In this document: piece after piece, positions 36,991-45,811 of the stretch
Layout of the letters: every line of letters begins with the position of its first letter
Numbering within the stretch: the first letter of the stretch is position 1
Source of the DNA: Pseudobdellovibrionaceae bacterium
Lineage (GTDB): Bacteria; Bdellovibrionota; Bdellovibrionia; Bdellovibrionales; UBA1609
Assembly (NCBI GenBank): GCA_030591685.1
Contig: JAUVAX010000014.1
Location: forward strand, 1 to 57,368
Length of the DNA: 57,368 nt
Direction of reading: 5' to 3'
Notes under the pieces: model-generated
Database searches by the model: none
Seen by the model: only the letters and a program-made list of their open reading frames with translations
Told to the model about the DNA's origin: nothing
Made by a program: the position numbers and the translations under genes

Positions 36991-37019
36991 AATATATCAA
37001 AAAATTACCTACGTCTCAA
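36991..37019 (-). promoter_or_regulatory. TPR-protein gene promoter, predicted leaderless
   Basis: On the minus strand TTGAGA (37014-37019), a 17-nt spacer and TATATT (36991-36996) precede the ATG by 6 nt. No Shine-Dalgarno is present. Confidence 0.6.
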
Positions 37020-37020
37020 T

Positions 37021-37050
37021 AAAAAACCCCAAGGCAGTAATACCTTGGGG
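37021..37050 (-). terminator. Terminator of the pilin gene
   Basis: An 8-bp perfect stem CCCCAAGG/CCTTGGGG with an 8-nt loop, followed on the minus strand by TTTTTT, lies 27 bp past the pilin stop. Confidence 0.9.
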
Positions 37051-37076
37051 TATATTAATATATATTAAATAAAAAG

Positions 37077-37622
37077 TTAATTAACAACATCATTGACTGT
37101 ATTTAAAAGAGCTCTTGCATTGTCAATTGTCCACGTGTCACTTGTCGCATCCGAGTCGATTTGTCCAATTGCCGTTGCTGTAAATGCTGTGGACGTGGTC
37201 TCGGATGTTGGCAAGGTCAAGTCATTACCGCCATTATAAATTGCACTTTCATCTGTACAGGTCGTCGTAGCATCACAGTAACCGGCAGAGTTGAATGTAC
37301 CTGCATTTCCAGCCGCAGAGGCAACAAAAGCAGCCCCGAGGCTAATGCTCCCTGCAGCTGTAAACCCAACGAGATATCTCAAATTACCCCGAGGATCATA
37401 ACCTATATCCGCCCAAGACCCATAGTAAGTATTCCACTCTTGAAAAAAGGCCTCTTCAGCTGAATATAAAGCTGCCAACTGAGCTTTGGCCTCACCTTGC
37501 CTAGCTTTCGCTTGGAATTTTTGAAAATTTGGTACTGCAACAGATGCCAAAATACCAATAATGGCCACCACCACCATGAGCTCAATCAGTGAGAACCCTT
37601 TTTTTGATTTTAGTAATTTCAT
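37077..37622 (-). CDS. pilA: Type IV pilin (PilA-like major pilin)
   Basis: A 181-residue prepilin. A short basic leader ends in the prepilin peptidase site KKG/FSLIE, giving mature Phe1 and Glu5, followed by the hydrophobic N-terminal helix (LMVVVAIIGILASVAVP). The globular part is Ala/Thr/Ser-rich with a Cys pair (CDATTTC). Monomers are processed by PilD and polymerised by PilB, neither encoded here. Control is by a perfect sigma-54 promoter at 37701-37716, as for pilA in Pseudomonas and Myxococcus, where PilR activates it. Confidence 0.92.
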   Translation of the reverse strand: MKLLKSKKGFSLIELMVVVAIIGILASVAVPNFQKFQAKARQGEAKAQLAALYSAEEAFFQEWNTYYGSWADIGYDPRGNLRYLVGFTAAGSISLGAAFVASAAGNAGTFNSAGYCDATTTCTDESAIYNGGNDLTLPTSETTSTAFTATAIGQIDSDATSDTWTIDNARALLNTVNDVVN

Positions 37623-37700
37623 AAAACGCCCCCTTGAACGTACTGGTTTATTTATAAATTTTAATTTCCCTTACAATTATGTTGTCTACCCTAAACTAAG

Positions 37701-37716
37701 TGCAACGAAAGTGCCA
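37701..37716 (-). promoter_or_regulatory. Sigma-54 (-24/-12) promoter of pilA
   Basis: On the minus strand TGGCACTTTCGTTGCA matches TGGCAC-N5-TTGCA exactly, with GG and GC separated by 10 nt. RNA should start near 37690, giving a leader of about 68 nt. Confidence 0.85.
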
Positions 37717-38223
37717 AATTTACGACTAAAGTTGATACAATGTTTGCCTCACGATAAAACAAACTCTTTACTGACTAGCCTTAAGTCGAAACACTTTGCC
37801 CTTTTATTTTAAGCCCAATCACTTTAGTATAAAAGTTCAACACTAGTTAAACGGCATAAACGACTTATAAATTTAGCAAAACTTAATGTTTTATAAATGT
37901 GAACACCTCAAAAGTGCCGTTAACTGTCACTCTCAATTAACTTTTGACTCATTATAAAGCACAATATGTCTGAGCTCACTTTTACCTCACTAAAACTAGG
38001 ACCATAAAAGGAGCCCCTTTACTAAATAGTAATAAGCTCGGTGAGCATAAACTTTACCTCTAGTGACGAGCCTGAGGTTATATTAATCACCGAGAACACC
38101 TCTAAGTACAGAGAGCCCCTAAGTACTAAGCCCCTCATTTTTACTTGCCGCAGAAAGCAAACTGTCGGTATATTAAACGTGATGAATTCAGAAAAAACAT
38201 TAACGAACTATTATGATACACTA
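37717..38223. other. Spacer between the pilA promoter and clpS
   Basis: An AT-rich stretch of about 500 bp. The clpS frame stays open back to a GTG at 38041, but that extension is unlike the family. I see no other gene. A pilA activator site would be expected within the first 150 bp, though I cannot point to one. Confidence 0.4.
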
Positions 38224-38547
38224 ATGGGCCATGAGCACACTGACGATGATGAGGGTGGTACCAAGACCCTCACTCGGCCCAAAACTCAGTTTAAAAAACC
38301 CCCAATGTATAAGGTGTTATTGTTAAACGATGACTACACGCCTATGGATTTTGTGACTCATGTGCTTGTAAAATTTTTTAAAAAAAATAACTCAGAGGCC
38401 AACAGTATAATGTTAAGCGTGCATCAAACGGGCGCGGGGCTTTGTGGCGTGTTCTCCTTTGAAATTGCCGAAACTAAGGTTTTTCAGGTTAATAGCTTTG
38501 CCAAAGAAAGCAAGTACCCCCTTAAATGCACCCTTGAAGAAGAATAA
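38224..38547 (+). CDS. clpS: ATP-dependent Clp protease adaptor ClpS
   Basis: A 107-residue adaptor that delivers N-degron substrates to ClpAP. The core motif is MYKVLLLNDDYTPMDFVTHVL near residues 27-47, and the family's second block is VHQTGAGLCGVFSFEIAETK. The ATG at 38224 gives the usual ClpS length, and TATGAT ends 6 nt before it, so it is preferred over the longer frame beginning at 38041. clpA follows after 168 bp, the standard pairing. Confidence 0.92.
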   Translation: MGHEHTDDDEGGTKTLTRPKTQFKKPPMYKVLLLNDDYTPMDFVTHVLVKFFKKNNSEANSIMLSVHQTGAGLCGVFSFEIAETKVFQVNSFAKESKYPLKCTLEEE

Positions 38548-38715
38548 TTAAAAATATTTTTTAATTTTCTATTCAAGAGCTGATACAAAGGGCCTGAAGA
38601 GCACTGCCTGAGGCAAAAAATATATAAAAAAAAGCATATTGACTGTACAATAAAAAGACACAAACTTTTAACTAGGCACTTAATGTTTATGTGCTTTTTG
38701 CTAAAGGGGTCATTT

Positions 38716-40995
38716 TTGTTAAGCAAATCTCTTGAGACCATTTTAAATTCAGCTGTTGAGCAGGCCAAGATTTGGGGGCATGAGTATGTCAGCCTTGAGC
38801 ATATACTTTTAAGCCTATGTGACGACAAAACCATTGAAGATATTTTTATTGCCACAGGCGTTAAAAGAGATGAGTTAAAAAAAAATCTCACCACTTACTT
38901 AACAAAAAGTTACTCAAACTCGTTGCCCTCTACTGAGTCGGGCACACAAATAGACTGGCGACCAGAGCTCACCCTTGCCTTTCAAAGGCTCTTACAGCGC
39001 TCGGCTATACAGGTACAAAGCAGTGGCAATGACCTTGTTGAGCCTGAGCATGTTTTAATTGCGCTCTACTATGAGGCCCAATCACATGCTATTTATTACC
39101 TTAATCAGCAGGGGTTGAGCCAATTTGATGTCATCCAATACATCTCTCACGGCATAGAAAAGTACGACGAAGAAACCCCTGACGACGAAGAAACCCTCGC
39201 CATCGACGGACTCCCTAAAGAGTCACAGGCAAACCCCCAAAAAGACCCCCTTGAGGCCTATACTGAAAACTTAAATTTAAAAGCCAAGCAGGGCCTTGTT
39301 GACCCTCTCATTGGGCGAGAAAACGTCATTGAAAGAACTTTACAAATTTTAGCCAGGCGCACTAAAAACAACCCCCTACTTGTGGGTGAACCGGGCGTTG
39401 GTAAAACGGCCATCGCCGAGGGGCTCGCCGCTTCTATTGTTAATGGGGATGTCCCTGAAAACCTCAGTCAATCCGTGGTGTATTCACTTGATTTAGGGGC
39501 CCTACTTGCGGGGACAAAATATCGTGGTGACTTTGAGGGGCGCTTTAAAGCTGTAATAAAAGCTTTAAAGAGTCAAAAAAATAGTATTTTATTTATCGAT
39601 GAAATACACACGGTTGTAGGGGCAGGAAGCACCTCGGGAGGGTCTATGGACGCCTCTAACCTATTAAAACCCATCCTTGCTGATGGAGCCTTAAGCTGTA
39701 TTGGGTCTACGACATATAAAGAGTTTCGAAACCACTTTGAAAAGGACCCGGCGCTTTCAAGACGGTTTCAAAAAATAGATGTTTTAGAGCCCACAAAAAA
39801 CCAGGCCATTAAAATTTTAAGTGGTTTAAAAAAATATTATGAAGACTTTCACAAGGTTAAATACTCAGCCCCAGCACTTAAGGCGGCTGTAGACCTTAGT
39901 GTGAAGCACCTGCATGGCCGGTTTCTACCCGATAAGGCCATAGATGTAATTGATGAAGCAGGCGCTCGGGTAAGACTGGCCTCAAAAGATACTAAAGTAA
40001 AAAATATTGGAGTCACTGATATTGAAAAAATAATCTCTTCGATGGCTCAAATACCCACTAAAACAGTTTCCACCTCTGACAAAAAAAACCTCATGAACAT
40101 GGATGGTGATTTAAAACGAGTTATTTTTGGCCAAGATGATGCCGTTGAAAGGCTCACTACCTCTATAAAACTCAACCGAACAGGTATTGGTAACGAACAA
40201 AAACCCACAGGAAGCTACTTTTTTGCCGGCCCCACAGGGGTGGGTAAAACAGAGTTAGCCAAGCAGTTAGCTTTACAGTTAGGGGTTAAATTTTTGCGCT
40301 TTGATATGAGTGAGTACATGGAAAAGCACACCGTTTCAAGGCTTGTAGGGGCCCCCCCAGGATATGTGGGGTTTGACGAAGGGGGCTTACTTACTGAAGC
40401 GGTCATCAAACACCCCTACTCTGTAGTTTTACTCGATGAAATTGAAAAGGCCCACCAAGATTTATTAAACCTTCTTTTACAGGTTATGGATAGTGGCACA
40501 TTAACAGACTCTAACGGAAACATCGCTGACTTTAAAAATGTTATTTTAATTATGACCAGCAATGCGGGAGCCTTTGAGGTCAGTAAAGGCTCTATCGGCA
40601 TTCAAGAGCAAGAGTCTTCAGGTAAATCAATGGAGGCTATTAAAAAAAGTTTTAGACCCGAGTTTTTAAACCGTTTAGATGCCATTGTTGAGTTTAAATC
40701 TTTAAAAAAACCTCAACTCGTCAGTGTTATCGAAAAATTTATTATACAACTAAAAACTCAGCTAGAAAAAAAGAAAATTCATTTAACAGTTACAAGTAAA
40801 GCTATTGAATGGCTTTATAACAAAGGTCATAACCCCGCCTACGGGGCCCGTCCCTTTGAGCGAACAGTGACTGAGTATCTAAAAAAGCCACTTGTTGATG
40901 ATATTCTTTTTGGAGCCCTATCAAAAGGCGGCGAAGTTACTTTTGATGACAGTGGCGACAAAAAGCAACTTAAGTTTAAAATAAAAAAGCCTTAA
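38716..40995 (+). CDS. clpA: ATP-dependent Clp protease ATP-binding subunit ClpA
   Basis: A 759-residue AAA+ unfoldase (E. coli ClpA has 758). The Clp-N repeat domain is followed by D1 with GEPGVGKTA and SILFIDEIHT, and D2 with GPTGVGKTE and VVLLDEIEKA. The ClpP-docking loop is visible in SKGSIGIQEQ, corresponding to the IGL tripeptide. The start is TTG at 38716, with AAGGGG spaced 6 nt upstream and the family N-terminus (MLSKSLETILNSA); the frame is open to 38683. No clpP is in the window. Confidence 0.96.
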   Translation: MLSKSLETILNSAVEQAKIWGHEYVSLEHILLSLCDDKTIEDIFIATGVKRDELKKNLTTYLTKSYSNSLPSTESGTQIDWRPELTLAFQRLLQRSAIQVQSSGNDLVEPEHVLIALYYEAQSHAIYYLNQQGLSQFDVIQYISHGIEKYDEETPDDEETLAIDGLPKESQANPQKDPLEAYTENLNLKAKQGLVDPLIGRENVIERTLQILARRTKNNPLLVGEPGVGKTAIAEGLAASIVNGDVPENLSQSVVYSLDLGALLAGTKYRGDFEGRFKAVIKALKSQKNSILFIDEIHTVVGAGSTSGGSMDASNLLKPILADGALSCIGSTTYKEFRNHFEKDPALSRRFQKIDVLEPTKNQAIKILSGLKKYYEDFHKVKYSAPALKAAVDLSVKHLHGRFLPDKAIDVIDEAGARVRLASKDTKVKNIGVTDIEKIISSMAQIPTKTVSTSDKKNLMNMDGDLKRVIFGQDDAVERLTTSIKLNRTGIGNEQKPTGSYFFAGPTGVGKTELAKQLALQLGVKFLRFDMSEYMEKHTVSRLVGAPPGYVGFDEGGLLTEAVIKHPYSVVLLDEIEKAHQDLLNLLLQVMDSGTLTDSNGNIADFKNVILIMTSNAGAFEVSKGSIGIQEQESSGKSMEAIKKSFRPEFLNRLDAIVEFKSLKKPQLVSVIEKFIIQLKTQLEKKKIHLTVTSKAIEWLYNKGHNPAYGARPFERTVTEYLKKPLVDDILFGALSKGGEVTFDDSGDKKQLKFKIKKP

Positions 40996-41024
40996 GCTAA
41001 TGAGTGTGCGAATCCATTTTTTTG

Positions 41025-42917
41025 TTATTTCTCAAAGCGCGTAGCAATTGAGCTTCTCAGTGGCCCAGAGCTGTATTCAATAATATCAGATAATATATTG
41101 TAGGCTTTGTTTTTAATTTTTGCCACTTTGGTTTTGCCATTTAAATCTACCGGTAACACGTTGCGAACTCGCATTTGGGCTTTAAGGTACTGAACCATGT
41201 CTTTAAACCGTACATCACGCATCCATTTGTAGTTAGCATCATACTCGAAATCTATTTTGTCTGGTTTTTTTAATGCAAAAGGAAGGGCCTTTTCTAATAA
41301 CCTCTTAGTTTGAGTTTTAAGTTCAGGTAAAACTAAGTGTGACTTAACGCCATCAAACTGCACTGAGCTGCCGTCAGGTAAATAATAAAAGCCTACTGTT
41401 AATTTCATGGCCCCTTTTATCTGTATTCTCTTATTTAAAACAGACTCTACAGTGCCGATTTCTTGAATGGTCCCCTTGCCGTAGGTTTGCTGACTCCCTA
41501 CGATGACCGCTCGATTAAATGTTTTTAAACTACCGGCTAATATTTCTGAGGCACTTGCCGAGAGCTCATCTACTAAAATCACTAACGGGCCATCAAACAA
41601 ACTCACCCCATCCCTATCTGCATGGATCTGCACCCCGTTACCTACAGTGCCCACCTCTATTGTAATTGGGGCAGAGGTTAAAAATAAGCCGGCGATTTTA
41701 ACAACTTCGCTTAATACCCCACCTCCATTGCCTCTGATATCAATGATCAAACCCTCTAAATTTCTGGCCTTAAACTTACGAAGTAAAGAAACGACCTCTC
41801 CTGAAACCCCAGGAGATCCGGAATTACCGGTATAAAAATGATTGAGTTTAATGTAGCCCATTTTTTGACCACGATAACTAATGAGCTCGCTTTTTATTTC
41901 AGCCTGCTTAGTTTTTACGTACTCTCTAACAATGCTCACTTGTCTTGAAGTTTTATTTGAGTCTAATACCTTTAAAAAAACAGGGGTACCTTGAGGGCCT
42001 GAAAGCAACCTTGCCAATAAGGGCCTGCGTGCGCCCATTATGTTTATCCCATTCACTTCAACAATGACATCCCCAACATTAAGCTTATTTTGAGTTTTTG
42101 CCGGGCCACCCTCAACGAGCTCTACAACTTTAAACCCAACGCCCACTTCAGTCACTACTATACCGACCCCTACAAAGGACGAAGTCAGGGATTGAATCAC
42201 CTCTTTAAACTCGTCTCCACTATAAAACTGACTGTGAGCATCTAAAACATAAAGCACTGATTTAGAGATTTCACTTTTAGTTTTCTCTAAATTATTTAAC
42301 TCATTGACCTTTATTTGTCTTTTAAATACGCGCTTTGCGACTATAAGGGCTTCTTTTTTGGTCTCTGTGTATTTTTTAATATCTTTATAGCCAGTTAAAA
42401 TAGCCCACATTATGTTTTCTTTTAAAGAGTTTGTATTTTTAGCCCAATTATTTTTGTCCTTATGTTTTTTAATAAAAATCTTTAAAGACTTATCCGTTTT
42501 AGCAATGATCTCTAGCTCAGTGTCTTTAATTTCAGAGGTCAGCTTTCTTAGCCGAACCATGGCCTTATTAAATTTAGCTATAGCTTTGTAAAATGAATAA
42601 CATGTTTGCTGTGGTTTGATGTTTAACCACTGGTTTATAAAATTTGATTTTTTTAGCTCATCGACCTCTGATTGCAAAAATACAACTCTCATAGGGTCAA
42701 GCTCATATACAAACACATCAAAGGCTTTATTATAGAGCTTATCAATAGAGGGTTTATTATCCTCCAAAAGTGTACTGACGTGCTTGCTTTGCAGGTTAAG
42801 GTAAAAGCCCTCAAGCTCATGACACACCCCTAACTCTGACACAGGGTAATCAGCGGGCAGCATATTAAATGTTGTCACACCCATTAAAAACACAGTTAAT
42901 GTTAAAAATACTCGCAT
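41025..42917 (-). CDS. Periplasmic S41 C-terminal processing peptidase (Prc/Tsp-like)
   Basis: A 630-residue exported protease with a signal peptide (MRVFLTLTVFLMGVTTF). An all-helical N-terminal domain of about 230 residues is followed by a PDZ domain at about 245-320 (FVGVGIVVTEVGVGFKVVEL) and the S41 catalytic domain with Ser in DELSASASEILAG near 452 and Lys in TYGKGTIQEI near 480. A C-terminal helical region completes a Prc-like layout. It would trim or degrade envelope proteins and may regulate peptidoglycan hydrolases, as Prc does in E. coli. Confidence 0.92.
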   Translation of the reverse strand: MRVFLTLTVFLMGVTTFNMLPADYPVSELGVCHELEGFYLNLQSKHVSTLLEDNKPSIDKLYNKAFDVFVYELDPMRVVFLQSEVDELKKSNFINQWLNIKPQQTCYSFYKAIAKFNKAMVRLRKLTSEIKDTELEIIAKTDKSLKIFIKKHKDKNNWAKNTNSLKENIMWAILTGYKDIKKYTETKKEALIVAKRVFKRQIKVNELNNLEKTKSEISKSVLYVLDAHSQFYSGDEFKEVIQSLTSSFVGVGIVVTEVGVGFKVVELVEGGPAKTQNKLNVGDVIVEVNGINIMGARRPLLARLLSGPQGTPVFLKVLDSNKTSRQVSIVREYVKTKQAEIKSELISYRGQKMGYIKLNHFYTGNSGSPGVSGEVVSLLRKFKARNLEGLIIDIRGNGGGVLSEVVKIAGLFLTSAPITIEVGTVGNGVQIHADRDGVSLFDGPLVILVDELSASASEILAGSLKTFNRAVIVGSQQTYGKGTIQEIGTVESVLNKRIQIKGAMKLTVGFYYLPDGSSVQFDGVKSHLVLPELKTQTKRLLEKALPFALKKPDKIDFEYDANYKWMRDVRFKDMVQYLKAQMRVRNVLPVDLNGKTKVAKIKNKAYNILSDIIEYSSGPLRSSIATRFEK

Positions 42918-43120
42918 ACAGTAAACGCTCCCGAAGAGTTAATGCTACAACTCCTATTACAATCAACATACCAAGCCTCAGCAAAAGCCAGAGCTGACTT
43001 AGCAGTGTTTTTAGGTAGTTAGGAGGGTAAATTCTATAATATGAGTGACACTTTAGGCCCGCCTCATCTCGGTTTATTTTTCAAAACTAAAGCCGTCTAA
43101 GGCAAGCTTAAGAGATAACT

Positions 43121-44694
43121 TTAAGAGGCGAGTTGGCCTGCCTCTAGCAGGTAGGGCTTAAAGTGCTCTGGTGTTGTTTGATCTTCTAAGAGTGCCCCTG
43201 TGGCCACTTTAGGATAGACTTGCGCGAAGGTCTTTACTTTACTGTCTGTTAAGCGCCTATAAACGTCGGCTCGTTTAACTTGTTCAGGCTTATCATACCC
43301 CATCGCCCCTAAAATCTGAGCAAAGGCATGGATAGTGGCCTTATGATACCTTGAGACTCTTATATATTTATCTTGCACAACAAGCCCTCTATTTAATTCA
43401 GGGTCCGTTGTCGCCACCCCGGCGGGACACTTGTTCGTGTTACACGTTAAGGCATGGATACAGCCAAGAGCCAACATCATCCCCCGAGCTGAATTAACAA
43501 CATCAGCCCCTAAGGAGAGAGTCCTTAACACATGAAAGGCCGTAAATATTTTACCGGCAGCAATGATTTTAATTTCTTTTTTTAAATTAAACCCCACTAA
43601 ACAGTCTCGCACAAAAGTGAGGCCGTCCACTAAGGGCATACCGACAGAGTTTATAAACTCTAAAGGGGCGGCTCCGGTGCCGCCCTCGCCTCCGTCTACG
43701 GTGATAAAATCTGGGGTTATACCCATCTCCACCATTGTTGTGCATAGTGCGACAAACTCACTTTTACGGCCAATGCAGAATTTTATACCTATGGGTTTAG
43801 CACCACTAAGCTGCCTTAACTGATCAATAAATAAGAGCATCTCTTTGTTTGTTTTAAAAGCCGTATACCCTGGGGGTGAAACTATTGTTTCTCCCGCCTT
43901 CACGCCGCGAATTTTGGCAATCTGTGGGGTAACCTTCTCCCCTGGCAAGATGCCTCCCTTACCAGGCTTAGCGCCTTGAGACAGTTTTATCTCGATCATT
44001 TTTACTTCTTTTAACCGAGCGCTTTCTTTAAAGGCGTCGGGGCAAAAGTCCCCTGCTTGAGTACGGCAACCAAAGTAAGCCGTACCGATTTGCCAAACTA
44101 AGTCGGCCCCTTGTAAGTGGTACTCACTAATGCCCCCCTCACCGGTATTATGGTAAAAGCCCCCTTCGAGGGCCCCTTTATTTAAAGCTTTAATGGCGTT
44201 TTTACCTAAAGATCCATAGCTCATAGCTGATATATTTAAAAGACTTGCACTGTAAGGTTGAGAGCAGGCGGAGCCCCCGATGGTCACCCGCATATCTTTA
44301 TCTTCAACTGTTTTTGGGTGCATTGAGTGAGTCACCCACTCGTGATCAGCAGCCTCTACATCTTTCATGGTGCCAAAGGCTTTTGTATTCATTTGCCCTT
44401 TAGCCCTCTGATACACGACACTTCTGAACTCTCTTGGGATGGGGCGGCCGTTTAAATCTGACTCTACAAAGTACTGTTGAAGCTCTGGCCTTATTTTTTC
44501 AAAAAGATACCTAAAATTACCAATAACTGGGAAGTTCCTACGGATGCCTCTTTTTTTTGTATTATATCCAGTACACCGATTAAAAATATAGGCGCTGAAA
44601 CCCAGGTTGTTACATAAAAGGCCGGCCAAAAGTGGCCTACAAATGCAGTCATTATAAAAACAACAATTGAAATGGCATAAAATTGATAACGCAT
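43121..44694 (-). pseudogene. FMN-binding glutamate synthase-family protein, frame interrupted at an A8 tract
   Basis: Two overlapping frames together make one protein of about 520 residues. The first (44694 down to the A tract at 44551-44558) gives two membrane helices ending in VLDIIQKK. The second gives GIRRNFPVIGNFRYLFEKIR and the complete glutamate-synthase-type FMN barrel, with the Fe-S motif in LTCNTNKCPAGVA. Family members have both parts fused. One more A, or a -1 ribosomal shift on A-AAA-AAA, would restore the frame. AAGGTGA precedes the 44694 ATG. It may be a true mutation, a sequencing error or a recoded gene. Confidence 0.85.
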
Positions 44695-44864
44695 TAAATC
44701 ACCTTGTTTTTTATATATAGCACTAAGACCCTCTTGACATTAAAATCTAAGTACACAAGATATAAATCGGAGTTTAGCTTTGCGCTTTTAAGTTTTTTCT
44801 TTAAAGTTAACTACTTAAACACGCCTTAGCTCGACTAAAAGACAGTCTCGATGGAGGACTTATT

Positions 44865-45752
44865 ATGAGTGCAGCGCCTAAGCGAATATTTTTCTTTTTA
44901 CTTGTGAACTTTTTAGTATTCACTACCTTAAACATCTCATTTGTGATTATCACACAATTTTTTGGTTATGAGGCCGCTAGCGAATACCAAGGGCTTTTAA
45001 TTTGGGCTGTTGTCATTGGCATGGGCGGGTCTATGTTTTCATTATTTGCCTCTAAGTTTTTAGCAAAAATGAGCATGGGGGTTAAAATTATTGACCCACA
45101 ATCTATGGACTCCAACGAACGAAGACTCACTGAACGAATCCATCAATTTGCCCGACAGGCCGGATTAAGAAAAATGCCTGAAGTAGGGGTTTACGATAGC
45201 CCTGAAATTAATGCCTTTGCCACTGGGCCAAGTAAAAATAACTCTTTAGTTGCTGTGTCTTCGGGTATTTTAACCGCTTTAGATAACGATGAGCTCGACG
45301 GAGTCCTCGCTCATGAAGTTTCGCACATTGCAAATGGTGACATGGTAACAATGACCTTAATCCAAGGGATTATTAATACTCTGGTATTTTTTATTGCACG
45401 CATTATTGCACGAGTGATCCTACAAGACTCTAACAGCAGAGGCTTTGGGACTTATTTTATGGTCATTATGGGTTTACAAATAGTTTTAAGTTTATTGGGA
45501 TCAATAGTAGTTAATTATTTTTCTCGTTGGAGAGAGTTTCGCGCCGACGCTGGGAGTGCTAAAATTGCCGGTCGAGACAAAATGATTAAAGCCCTTCAAA
45601 GGTTACAGCAAAATACAGACCTCATTGACTCTTCTCACGAGTCTATGGCTTCTTTAAAAATCTCTAATAAACCGGGAGGCTTAATGGCTATGTTATTTAG
45701 CACACACCCCCCGCTTGAAGACCGAATTAAGCGTTTACAAACAGGTCGTTAA
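44865..45752 (+). CDS. htpX: Membrane zinc metalloprotease HtpX
   Basis: A 295-residue M48B protease of the inner membrane. Two N-terminal helices are followed by the zinc site HEVSHIANGD, two further hydrophobic segments (IINTLVFFIARIIARVI and FMVIMGLQIVLSLLG) and the third-ligand region RWREFRADAGSAKIAG. It degrades damaged membrane proteins alongside FtsH. GGAGG precedes the ATG. A strong bidirectional terminator follows 8 bp after the stop. Confidence 0.96.
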   Translation: MSAAPKRIFFFLLVNFLVFTTLNISFVIITQFFGYEAASEYQGLLIWAVVIGMGGSMFSLFASKFLAKMSMGVKIIDPQSMDSNERRLTERIHQFARQAGLRKMPEVGVYDSPEINAFATGPSKNNSLVAVSSGILTALDNDELDGVLAHEVSHIANGDMVTMTLIQGIINTLVFFIARIIARVILQDSNSRGFGTYFMVIMGLQIVLSLLGSIVVNYFSRWREFRADAGSAKIAGRDKMIKALQRLQQNTDLIDSSHESMASLKISNKPGGLMAMLFSTHPPLEDRIKRLQTGR

Positions 45753-45788
45753 AAAAAAAAGCCTAAGATCTCAGTCTTAGGCTTTTTT
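45751..45788. terminator. Bidirectional terminator after htpX
   Basis: A perfect 8-bp stem GCCTAAGA/TCTTAGGC with a 6-nt loop, preceded by ten A and followed by six T, lies between htpX and the convergent repeat-protein gene. Confidence 0.92.
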
Positions 45789-45811
45789 ACTTCTGTTAAT
45801 ACTTAATAATA

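Noticed and set aside
38041-38223. N-terminal extension of ClpS to a GTG at 38041
   Set aside because: The extra 61 residues are unlike ClpS, there is no ribosome site, and the ATG at 38224 gives the usual length with a well-placed -10 box.
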